64,000 nucleotides of DNA, taken from NCBI RefSeq assembly GCF_051020765.1, contig NC_134931.1:20290810-20354809 (forward strand). Reading direction: 5' to 3'. Numbering within the stretch: the first letter of the stretch is position 1; each line of letters starts with the position of its first letter. Positions 12,201 to 24,860 of the stretch are shown here, one piece after another. Both the position numbers and the translations under genes were made by a program. This DNA is from Lasioglossum baleicum. Lineage: Eukaryota; Arthropoda; Insecta; Hymenoptera; Halictidae. The notes under the pieces were generated by a model, which worked only from the letters and a program-made list of their open reading frames with translations, was not told the DNA's origin and made no database searches.

Positions 12201-15200
12201 TCCTTGATTATCATAAATCTGTTTCCACGTGGAAGGCGTATTCCGGCTCCGCCGGGTTCAAGTACGGTGTCTGACGTTTACTGCCTCGTTGTATTTTCGA
12301 CGGTGGTGGGGTTCGCTTTGTAGTTACGACGGCGAAATGTATTAAAAAGGATCGGAGACCGTTCGACTGGGCGTGTCGCGTGCACGTTAAAATTGCGTAA
12401 TGTTCATGGAAAATGTCGTAAACGTCTCGTTAATTCCGTGAGTTTGGCATCGAAGGCTGAGATTATTCAGCTGGCTATTCGTGCGGTTCGGTGGCAGCCG
12501 ATTCGGTGAAATATCGGGGAAGATCCCGCTTCGGTTTTTGCGAAACGAACGACGACGGCGAAGAAAGTACGAGCGATGCGCGGCAGATGCTGCTCCCGCG
12601 CCGCTGGAGACTTCAATGCCGGACAGGAGATCTCCCGCGGCAGATTATTGAACTCTCCTCTCCTCGGCTCGGCTCGACTTGGCGCGGCGCGGCGCGGCTA
12701 GACGATTCTATCGGGTTCAAGAAGCCGTGGAACGGACCGGGCAATAAGTATTTCTAGTTATCCCCCGAGAGAGCTTACGGTTTCGTATTCTACTTGTTTG
12801 CACGCACGCGTAACACGCCCTATCGTATTTTTCACCGACCGGCTCGTTAATTCTCTCGCGCGCCGCAGTCAAACGTGCTGACAAACTATTAAATTGTACC
12901 TAATATTTCACGACACCGCGGCCCGATATTATCGATATTTCAAAGATGATTACGCGCATCCCCGTCGAACGGGATATTTATGGAACACGTTTCCACGTTG
13001 AACCGCGTTGCTCTCCCGTTGATTTTGATGTTCGTTAAAGTGCCCGTGTGCGTCCGTCGCCGGCAGAAAGAGAGAAAGAGAGAAAAAAAAGACAACACAG
13101 ACACACATACACACGGTTTCGCATTCCGCGGTGTTTCACTCGGACGCGTGAATAATTAACGACTGACGTCAAGAGCGAGCGTGTAAAATTAATCGGTTTC
13201 CTCTCGAAAAAATTAGTATAGCTGCGGGGAGAAAAATCTGTAGACTCGTTTTTTCGCGGATTCTCGGCTTTTTTAATGTTCTACGCGAGGACTCGTGCGG
13301 GTATACGACGACACGGGGGACGGTCGTTTTCGTTTTGGTCGGTGCTCTCGGGTGACAGGTGTCGAAAAACTTGGTCCGACCGACTAGTCCGCGTTACGAG
13401 CGTGTGACACCTTCCGAGAAGTTGGAAAACCACCGCACCGTCGCGAACCGCCTCGCTCTCGCAAACTGTCATTTCGACACGGCTCCAATTATTCCGTACG
13501 GCGAGTCACGTACGTACACACCGGCGAGCATGAGTAAACTTAATGAATGGCAAGTTGGCGAAGTACCAAACGGTGACACGTTTCGCCGGGATTCTCGATA
13601 CCGGCAACCTCTCGGACCGTTCATCATTTCGCTAGTTTCGCCTGTCACGAAATATTCTCGCTTGTCATTATTCATCTCATACATTATGCATATCCGGTAA
13701 TGTGTGTACACACACGGGGGCCCCCGAATTCTTCTACGTTGTATCGAGCTTTCGTATTCGAGATACCTCGCGCGCGAAATTATGGGCTTAGGCGGGGCCG
13801 GCGTGAACGGATAAGCTTTCGGGCCAGCCGCGCCGCGAAAATTAGATCGCAGGACCGTTTACGAGCGAAAATCTTAATTTCCGCCGGTGCGGATTTCATG
13901 AACCGTTACACTTTAACACGGCCTCGGTACCGTTATTAAATTGCCGGTGTGTAGTACACGCGGCAGCGGGCGAGCAAGCTCGTTTTTGAAAACCACCGTC
14001 GAGGTTCCTATTATCCTCTTCGGTAGCTCCGTTTCGTGGCGCTTTATAGCTCCGAGTATTAAGGCAACATCGATTTGCAGCGGCCACAAATCAGTGGTTT
14101 CACCGAGGAAACTAGTACCCTTCGTACCGAAGATTGAGAATTCGCTGCTCGATTCATGGAAATAACCATCGGCCACCGCTACGCCACCGCGCCGCGTCTC
14201 GAATCACGCGGAAACAAAGAAACGCTTCGGTCACGACGCGGTGGAAACGAAAAGAACGCATGTGAACCACAACCCGCCGTCTAAACAGGAAGAGATATGA
14301 CATTTCCATTGTTCCATCGTTCGCGTAAACAACTTTTTCGGAGCCGCATTCCCAGAAAATCGCGGCCGAAATTACATTCCCGAGTCGCATGTTTTGGTGT
14401 CTTTACTATCTTTCCGCTATTTATTATTATTTATATATTATCCTGTTTGAAGAAAATTTCCAGAAAAATCGTAGACACGCGTCATGGATGGTCGCATGGG
14501 CAAATCGTTGAACGACGGAAATTGTTGAAGGAGTCCATGAAACTGGATAGTAAATGATTCAGTTTTATTGGTGTAATAATGATGATGCGATTGAAGGCAA
14601 AAGCTACTGCGGTAGCAATATCTGTCACCCGCGGAAAAGTGGCCGTTGCGACAAGAGAACGGTACCCATTTCCCTTGAATCATGTTCCCTCTAAACTCTA
14701 AAGCGTAAAGAATCGAGTCCCGCAAAGAATACCTCTGACTACGTTAATCGCGACGTACGATAAAGAAGTGTGTACCGAAGGCAAATTGCATAGAACCAAA
14801 GTGATATAGTGGCAGGTAGTTTCCGTCAGGGGATACCATTATCCATAGTGTGTAAACGTGCATTCGCGTCGACGATCAACGCAAATCAACGGTTTTCCTC
14901 TCGGCCGTGCGACGCCGCGCGTTCAAGAAAATTGAAAATTCCACGGGAAGCCGGCGAATGGCTCTGGCGAACGGTAAAACGCTCGTTTAACCAGTTCGAT
15001 GGAGAGAAACGTGCCATTCGGATACACGCGGAACATTGTTCGGAGTATCTAGCGAATAGTCCAGCTTATGGAAAATTGTTTGAAGCATTTTCGTGGCGGA
15101 ATGCGGTTGTCGAGCGGAATCCGAGCGTTCGGAGGATCAGGACGGCAAAAATCGTGGAGGACGCCGCGCCGCGAGCGCTTAACGAGTGACAAATTAATTA

Positions 15201-18200
15201 TTCATCATTAAAGACTAACGGCGCTCGGCGGTATCGCGTCAGCGATGTCTGCGCGAGAAAAACGAGATGCGAGACACCGCGTTGACGTTTACGAGTGCGC
15301 GGACAGCGCGTAAATATCTCCATGAACTTGCGGGACGCCTTCTTCCTGTTGCCACGTGTTTCGCGTTCCATCGGCTGGCCGGATCAAAGAGAGGGGTTCC
15401 TCTCCTCTCCCGGAGGAGACGCGAACTTACGCGGAACGGTGCGGAGCGGAGCGACAGATGCGCGAAAAAGCCGCGAAAACGCGCCGCTAGTCCGCTAGAA
15501 AACCGAGCCTCCGCTGATTTACCGACCTCGGCGGGAGCTCTTCTGCTTTCGCGTGATTTACTTTCCGAGGGGAACGTCCGTCGACTGACGCGCCCGCCTT
15601 CGCGCGGCTATCATTGCATTTAATTAGGCAATAAAGCCGACCGGCAAGAAGACCGAAAAAAGATGCGATGAGCTCCGCCCGCTTCCTGCGAGGCCGACTC
15701 TGCAGGACCAGGATTTTGTCGCGACAGTAAATTCTCGACCGAGTCAAATTTACCTCTGAAGGACTTGCTAGAGCGAACGGGATGCCGGGAAAATTTGTTT
15801 AGTACAGTAACCGACGGGACGTAGCAGTATTCCACAACTAGGGAAAGTCCGTGTTGTGTTTATTTACCCTTGTTGAAGATGCGCGCGTAAAGTTAGCGAG
15901 CGCGGGCTTCGTCGTTACGTTCAGCGGAAAATCGGAACGCCCGAGGAAAAATCATCCAGTCAATCGGCCGAATTATTGGCTGACAGAGCATCCAGATCCT
16001 TGTAGAAGGATCTGGTCGTTCAAACAGGAAGTCGGTTTTTCTATCCTGTTAGCCAATAAATAGTGCAACTCCCTCTTCGCAATTGTTGCTCTTAACTATC
16101 GTTTGTTCAAACCCGATCGACTTCAATCCTTTTCGCCTTATTCAAACGGCAACGATAAAGATTCCTTCGCGACTCTGCGCGAACGGAATCATTGCTCGTA
16201 AACACTCTCAGTGACGACTCTCAAAGGAGAAACAAGTTATCGTAACGTGAAAGTCTCGAAAATCGAAACTGGAAATTCGAACTCGTTCATCTAACAACGA
16301 GTAATTCGAACTCGCTTTTGTTTCAATCGCGACAACCCTGGTATGCGAAAATGTTCTTGTAGTCCTGTTGACTCTGAGAAATAGTAGGAATAGAAAGCGA
16401 GAGTGTAACAAAAAACGCTGCTCTTGCTGTGTGGAAATGAGAAAATGACTTGGAGAAGGAGCGCGTTATGATTGGTGATTGGGCATGCGTGTTTTCGTGT
16501 CGAACTGTGATACTCGACCGACGGTAAAATTTCAAAATCATGCGTCTCTATTTTGAATAAAAGTGGCTGGATCGCGCTGTTTACGCGTTCCATGGAAAAA
16601 TATTAACATATCGAGAGCTGTGATACTCGACTGACGATAAATTCGAATTCCGGGATAATAAATGTGTATTTATGTGAAACGAAAGCAGCGCGACGGGTCA
16701 GCACTTTCGGAGCGGATTTTTGCAAATCCCGCGGCACTCGAACGCGAGCGAATCAGATCATGGAACAACCGGGATTAAGCAAGGAGAATAGGGTCCTCTG
16801 CTGCTAGTATGTCCAGCTGGCCATCTCCTCATCTCTGCATAGCAGGAGCCAAGTCCGCGTGCACGGTACCATTAATTCAACGCGAGTTACGCCGATAATC
16901 CGGCGTCGTATCGCGATATATGGACGCGCGCGGGACCCGCCGGAATATTCGATTTTCTTGGTCGTCGGTAGGAAACGGGGAAAAAGACTAGCTCTCTCTC
17001 TCTCTCCTCCGAGGCTCTCCGTTGGAGGCAGCCTGCAGAGTTTATCGGTACCGTCGCGGCGCGCAATAAATCCTGCCCGTTATCAGCATTTAATATCTTC
17101 GTTAAAAATCCACGAAGAGAGGCCGAGAAACAAAAGATCATTATTAGCGTAAGCACCGCGTGTACATCATTACTCGGTGTCCCGAGCAACCAGTGCTCCT
17201 CCTCCCGCTTCCTGCTCCGGCAACAATACGGAGCCACTCGAGTCGAGTCACCCGTACCCGGGGAAAAAAAGCGTACGTCGGGGCGTTACGAGCTACGAGG
17301 ACCGCGTTACGGTTAATTAAGCGCGAACGGAGCTGCTGCAGGGCCAATGCCAGGATCGCCTAGAAACTGGAAGCCAGACGTGCCGAGAGAACACGTCCAG
17401 TAGCCCCCCTCTCTCTCATATTATCTGCTGGTCGGCGGTCGTGTTGAACAAGGCCCGCCGAAATCATCAGAAAAGTGTCCTTCCTGCGGCAGCTGTTTCC
17501 TGTTACAAAAACTCTTCGGGTTCATGGGACACACTGGGTGGGGCACCCTCAGCCACGGGGGTAGCCAAAGCCCCCAGTAGCGTTGTGGTTGCGACTTACA
17601 TGCGATTACGTGCTGCTCTCCCCGAGCACCCCGTGTTAGACACCGTAATCCATAAAACGCGACCCTGTCGCCGAAGCCCGAAATTTATGCTCCGCCTAAT
17701 TCCGTGAGGCTCGTTCCACTGCCGCAGATGGACGATAGATCCTATGTTGTACACGAGGACGTGAAACGCGGGGGAAAATTGCTTCGGGTAAATTGTTTTC
17801 CTGGTGCCGTTGGTGATCGATCGTCGGATAAAGAGAGCGGTGCGCGAAACGGGAAACGTTAATGAAGTAACAGCAGAACTAATTTCTAGTTTTCATTTCT
17901 AATCGTTTGATGGCTAGTTCGACACTAGGTTTACAGGACGTGTCAAAATGGCGCGTTCTAACATTTGCAATTTACAGTCATTGAGATTGTAAAGGTATTT
18001 CACGTGAAGTATTCATGAAAAAGAAACAAAGACCAATATTTTTGTTTTATTTTTGGTACTCGGGATATGTGGTGCAGGTTTTTGCGGGATAAATTCCCCC
18101 GATCTATGGAAATTAATGTTTACCCAACAGAACCGGAGAATGTGGGGGACGCGTGTGCAGAAATAAGTCGAGGGGTAGCAGGTCGTACATCAGAATTATG

Positions 18201-21200
18201 GAATAATCGGGCATTGTCCGTCGACAGATCGCCGCGCGCCGTCAGCGTTGACGGGGCGCAGATGATATTTCATGTTACCCACGCATTCCATTTTTCCTAG
18301 ATCGAGTTTCCCCTCGGTCGATTGCGGCGCGAATCGGCTTGTTCCCATGCGTTTCGCGGTCCCCGTGGGGCAAACACGGTCGCAATGAAAATCTCTCCGC
18401 GACTCAGCAGGTGGCGGCGGCGGCGTGTAGGTCGCCGTTGCGCGCCGGCCAGAAAAAGTGTATCGTTCGATTGTGAACAGGCCACACCGGTAATAATCGT
18501 TATTACACCAATTAATTCGCGCCTACGTGTGTACACTGGACTGCGTTATCCGTGGTCAGCACGCGATTCCATCTGCGGAGGAACGTCATTAATAGCTAGT
18601 CGGATATCGCTATACACTTAAAATAATTGCGACCACAAGGATGTATGCGTTGCAGACAGCTCTCCAGCACACGGTTGCTCGTCTCCGACCACCGTCTCCC
18701 CGTCTATGTACACATACGCGAAAGTATAATTTCAATCCCCCGTGGGAACTCGCGAGGCATCATCGCGTTTACCCCAATTAGCTCGTGATCGACGCCTCGA
18801 TTTTTTGTCCCCGCGCTCGAAGGCCGAACGGTCCCTTTTGTTTTTCGAGACTGTTTAAGAATTTTAATCGACCGGCTACGTCACGCGTGTTATTACACAG
18901 GGGCTCAATTATCGGCCATAATAGTCGGAGAATTACTGAGACGCTTCGTAGAACGTTACGATCTTCGCGAAAAAAAAGTTGTATGCATTTAACTGGATAA
19001 GATCACTCTGAGGTGAGGACTGAGATTATGACAATTGTCTACAATAGGTGGGAAGTATCGTATTAGCGAAGTAAGCAAAGATTAAAGACGTACGAGTCGC
19101 GTATAATGACAGAACAGAGTACTGGAAGAAGAAAAGGAGAGATGGTTTCTAATTTCGTGGTTCTCCGCAGAACGATTCCTCTTCTCTGTGTCTTTGAGCA
19201 AATTCTGCGCGGCCAATCGCATAATTCGACTGGTACAAAGCCTATCGGGCGATCGAACCGGGCCAATCTGGTATCGGGAAGCTTAGCGTTCCATTAGGAG
19301 TCAGCGTTCGTCCGGGAAGCTGGAGACAAATCGACGGAAGATTCGCGATAGTGCTTCGAATCTCGTCGGGGCGACGAAAGGAAAAACGTCGGTCCGCATC
19401 GGGACAGATGGTTATCGCGTTATCTGCGCCCTTTGTTCCCGGTCCTTAGCCGTGACAAACCCGTGGCCCGGAGAAAATCCCGTTCCTCGGTCGGCGAAGT
19501 CCTCGAGCAGGCTCGTCGATGGAAGAGAGAAGGCTCGCGAGACAAGGATGACCGGGACAATGCCGATTTCCGCGGCGTCACCACCCGGAAGAGTCGCTCG
19601 GACGCCGATGATTTCCTTGAAAGCTTCGAATAAGAGAGGCGGCGACGTTGCGCCGGAAAGAGACACATGCGTGCGCGCTGCGTTCACGCGGCCAGAGAAA
19701 GAAAGGAAGAAAGAGGGAACGAAGCAGAAGAAGAAGTAGAAGAAGAAGAGGACAACGAAAGAGAGAAAAGGAGAGGAGCCGCGCGTGAACTGCGTATAAC
19801 TGCACGTTTCGCCTGCGAAACCGTGGAGGAGATTGCACCTCGAGGTCCTGCGGTGCACGTTCCATGAAGGGACGGCACCGGTTACCATGGAGGTGGTGGG
19901 ACGACGGAGGGGAGGAGGTACGGAGAGAAGGAGCGAAGGAGCGAACACGAACGAGAGAGGAACTGCCTCTCGGTCCCTTCCACGACGTATCCTCGCTCGC
20001 TCGTCCTCATTTGTCTCCTCGGTTTTCGAGCCACCGGCCAAAACTCGTGCCTTTCTTTCGCCCTCTTCTCCTCCAGCTTGTGCCCGGCCGTACCCTCTCT
20101 TTCTCTCTCTGCCTCCTCGCCCCTCGTCGCCCCCACCACTGGTCTTTTCATTTTTTCCTTCTCTTTCTTTTCTTTACGCCATCTCGCTTCCAATCCACCG
20201 CTCGCTGGGACCCTGAAAGGCCTCGCGGCTTCGTCAGGCCAAAGGAAGGGAGAGCGGGAGCGAGGCTTTTTCGAATCGAATCCCTCATTGTCGACTCGGT
20301 AATTCGAGGAGGATCGAAATAACCCATTATCCCGTAATGAGCGGTGCATTCACATCCGCGCGGGGATGTGCGCGGGAACTTGCGCCTGTGCTTGCGTGCG
20401 TCGGTGCGTCGGTGCGTGATCCTCCGAGCGTGTGCGTCCTTCGTGCGTACACTTACACCGCGAGCAGGCAGTGTACACGCACAGCAGAATCCAACACCGC
20501 CAGACCCCGTTACATTTACATATAGAGATCCCCGGTAATCGTCGCGCGATCGAGTACGAGTTTCCAGACCTATAAAGAGCGTTCGAGCCGTTCGACGCCT
20601 CGCTACGATCTCTCCCCCACCGCACCAGCTAATAATACACGCGATTGATTATTCTTCGAGTCGGCAAGTGGAATTTGCGTCAGGCCCTCGTTTCCTCGCA
20701 GCGAGAATGTCGAGAGCGGCGCCTCAGGTGACCGAATGATCTATACAGCAGTGCGTATCGGCGTGGATTTTTCCTCGTGGACTCGTTTCACGTCAGCGAC
20801 GGGTCATAGGTAGCCATTACCGTGTTAAATCCGGATCGCGACGACTATTTATACCCTGCCGCGGCCAGTTTCTTCTTTTATAGACTTCGCGGAAACGGCA
20901 TATACATATACATGTGACACGGATCCGCGCGAGAACAGAAGAAGCTATCGACTCTGATCGATAGTTGGAAAACTAGACGGTCTCTCGCGTTCGAATAGCC
21001 TCTCCATTCGACTAGGAGAGTTCAATATATCACTTCTAACTCGTTTAAAAGACTCCTTTGTCCCTCGCAAACGAGGCCCGACTAATCCCGATCTTCCGGC
21101 TAACTTGCCCGCTTTCTCCTACCCGGGGCACAACGTTAACAGTCAGCTTATTAGCTTAACATAACATCGCGGAATCCCCGGGGAACTTTCGGATTCCTCG

Positions 21201-24200
21201 TCCGGGAAAGTTCCTCGGCAGCTGACGCCCGCACGCGACCGGCGCGGCGGCGCGACGGACGACCGATCCCGGAAACTTTTCTACTTGGCCCCCCGGAAAC
21301 CGAAATTCGGATTCGCCGGGGTTTTAAGAGTGGCTTCGCCCGAGCATTAATGCAAACTATGCGGCGAACAAACGTTAAGTCGTGTGCGGAGAAACCACAG
21401 AGACCAAGGGTAATTCCCGAAGTGCCTCGAACGCTCGAAAGGTCTTCGAACCGCGTCGAGTCGAGAGAACTCGCGGGGAGAAGAGAGACAGAGAGAGAGA
21501 GAGAAAACGGTGTGCTCTCGACGGTACAAGCGGCGCCATCTGTAGGGCCGACCGGAAACCGGCGAGAACCCGCTCCTCGTTTACGACTCTTTCAAGGACC
21601 TGGTTGCACTAAATCCTTGCTCCCGACTCCCCTACCAGCTGCGCTCTCGCCTCGCCGAGTCCTCGACATACCTCCGATGAACGGTACGACTTTCGCGTTT
21701 ACCGGCCGGTAAACGGCGTCGCGTAATGAAGTAATCATCCCCGTTATCGGCCCTCATTAATCGATCCACCTCGAGCAGGCGAACAGTTACTTTTCACCGC
21801 ACATACAACTTCCTTCCTTCTCCGGCTTCAAACGATCAGATCCTGGGGATAACATCTGTCGCACGTTTCACGCCGTTTTCCCGGGCAATAACCGTATACC
21901 CGCCGCGCTCGGAAAACAGGATCCAGCATTTCCATTCGGGGGTCACGGTTTCTTGCCAACCGCGAGAGCCAAGTATGTACTGTTATTCCGTAACGAAGGA
22001 CTACGGCCGTAGGTATCCTGAACGCACGTCGCTCTTTGTTCACTGAGTTTCCCAGGACCAGGTGTAATTATCGCGAATTCGCCGTCTACCGGACCGGTCT
22101 AGCTAATCTACTTCTTCTTGAAAATAATTAAACTTAATGCCCAGAGCTTTCGCAAAGTCTGGTCGAACCTGTCGCCATCCTGTTGGCCTTCTTCATTTCC
22201 CGATAATGCGTCCGCCGAGCTTCGTTTCCAACATGCCTTGAAATATCTGCGGAGATGATGTTCTGTATTGTCTCGAAATTTTTTGAACAATTCCTCGTGG
22301 GCGCGTCTGTAAGATCGATAATCGTAAATTAAAAATATTACAACACGTCCTGTAAACCTAGTGTTAAAGCTCTACGAGTTCAATAATCAAACAGCTCCAA
22401 TGCTGAAATTAATTCCTGTATTTTAGACATCAAAGAGAAATACAATCAATTTATTCGGAACAATTCTAATAAATATTTCATAAAATTTTACTGGGTTCCG
22501 TCCCATTCCGGGATCTGGGGTAATGAAGTTACCGATGACTTAGCTAAAAGTGCTACCACTTTCTGTTCCTTAGGTATCTCTAAAATTCCTGATACTGATT
22601 TGTACGAACTGTTCATGAAAAAAGCCTTGTTCAACACTTTCATAATAATTAAAAATCAAGGGTTATGTAAAGGCAGATTTTATTTTCTACATTATTATAG
22701 ATATAACCGTCTTCCTTGGTTTAATGGTATAAATTTATCCCGTCATTTCATTGTCTCAATAAACAGAAGCATTATTATCATTACCATCTTGCTGGCTCTC
22801 TCGCATGGATTGGCATCATTGACAGCCCTATGTGTAGATGCAACTCCGAGTGTGAAACTCTTAATCATGTCCTTTGGCAGTGTAATTTATATGATGCGCA
22901 AAGATTACTACTGCTGAAAAACCTTTCCAAGTTCAAATTCCAACTGCCTCTGGACGTTTCTATATTTTTGGCTGGGCCCAATATTAAAGTCGGCCTTTAC
23001 ATTCACTCGTTCCTAAAAAGTTGTAACTTATATGTTTAAGGAAACCAAAATGGTTGTACATCCTCATGCTTAGTTTTGTAAATAAGTTTCTTGTTCTGTT
23101 TACTCCATTTACATTTATACCTAACGTTGTAATAAATCTCTTACGAGATTTTCTATAACAAAAAAAAAAGAAAAATCAAACAGCTTGGATTGCGTGGGAT
23201 TTTTAAGTGTTTAAGACGGATATAGCGCATTCTTCTGGACATATCGAAGGTCCGATATCTCTGTTTGCCCTGGAATATCGCAGTGCACATTCACGAAAGT
23301 GCATCGATCCGCCACGAAGAAGCTAGTCAAAGGTTTTCTTCCCGTTGGACTTTGCACGGTTCTCTAATCTCTTAGCGGTGTTGCCCTCACGTTTCCCGTG
23401 GTTTCTTTCCTCTCGTTGTACCCCGTCCATTGTTCCAGGGGGTCCGCGGTACGTTCTAATCATCGCGTTAGATTCCATATTCCCTTATCTGTCCGGGACA
23501 AGACAAAGAAATCTTACAGGGTTATCTCTAACAGCGCGCGCTCGAGCTCTCCCCGATACTTGCATTAACGTTTCTCGGATCCGCGCTAATGGCTCGGGCC
23601 CTAGGCGACGCGACGCGACGCGCGGATCTATACACAGCCTAAAACACTGAGAATTTCCGTGCTAATGGATCGACCTGTTGACACGGGAGTTCGTTTGTTC
23701 ATCGGGAATTCTGAAAGGACATCCTCTCCGCCTCCTTCTCCTCTCTTCTAGCTCGAGCTAGAGGCGCCGTGCGCCACGGCAATGGAGAGAGAGGACTATT
23801 TGCAAACGGACTAATCACGAGTTCCTTGGATCCCGACGGTTGCCTATCCCCGCATGGAAATGCCAGGCGAACAATGGAAATACCTGGGAGTGGTTTGTCT
23901 TCGCCAAGCAAACCACTACTGTCGCTTATCTGCGCGAATTATCTGCCTTTAAAATGTTTGTTCCCTGAAAATTCGGTGCTGGGTGCGTGTGTACGGGCGA
24001 GCGACGACGGGCGCCATGTGCCCCGAGCTGGAACAATCTGATCGCGGATCTAAGGAATCTACTAGTGTAATACGATAGCGAGGCCTTAAAACAAAGACAT
24101 AGAAACCTAGGATACGGCAACATAACACCTGGACCCGGGGGCTACCTGCTGCTGGGTTTTCGGTCCACCGTTTTTCGTAGCGGCTGCTTTTTTACGCGCA

Positions 24201-24436
24201 CGACACCCCGGTCCAAGGTATTATAAATTTCGGTATTTTAAATTCCCGAACGCGCCCGTCTCGGAAATAATTCATTCGACGTTTACGAATTGGAGCCGCG
24301 CGCAAACAGCCCGGCGCGATCGAACGCGACTCTTGCAGATGCATCTCGCCGCCTAATGATGTCAGGCCGACGAATATCTTCCGTGTGAGAGATCCGTGAA
24401 AAGGTTGTCGAGGACGAGCGGTCGAATCGCTCGTTT

Positions 24437-24510
<74 letters not shown>

Positions 24511-24806
24511 TTAACGCAATTCAATGGGGTATAACAAATTCCACGATTCGAAGTCAGAAAAAGGGATCGGGCATCTCGGGACAGGCGCGTTGCCTCTTCT
24601 CTTCTGCTCGCTTGCCTGGCTGCCTGTCTGCCTGCCGGGCTGACTACCTGGGACCCGAGCTCTCGAACGTGTCCAACCGTTTCCCTTCCGAAGATCCTTC
24701 TTCATACATATCTACACATATATTTTTTTTAATTTCGGAGTTTCACCCGACAGAAGAGGATTAATGGGTGCTCCGAAGCAACGAAACCGTGACGCAGGAG
24801 GAGAGA

Positions 24807-24860
<54 letters not shown>

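Larger units (their letters stand above)
10000..17900. other. Intron 1 segment without recognised gene
   Basis: AT-rich to about 10.3 kb, then CpG-rich. Holds the (GA)n tract at 12.1 kb, AT-rich blocks with TAAT cores near 12.9-13.2 and 14.4 kb, a nested hairpin at 15.97-16.06 kb and short direct repeats at 16506-16528 and 16619-16640 (GTGATACTCGAC type). Open frames seen here, such as 14809-15189, have no recognisable content. Confidence 0.5.

Noticed and set aside
19412..20041. Minus-strand frame of 209 codons
   Set aside because: Mostly translation of polypurine/polypyrimidine tracts (Ser/Phe/Leu-rich); no domain recognised.
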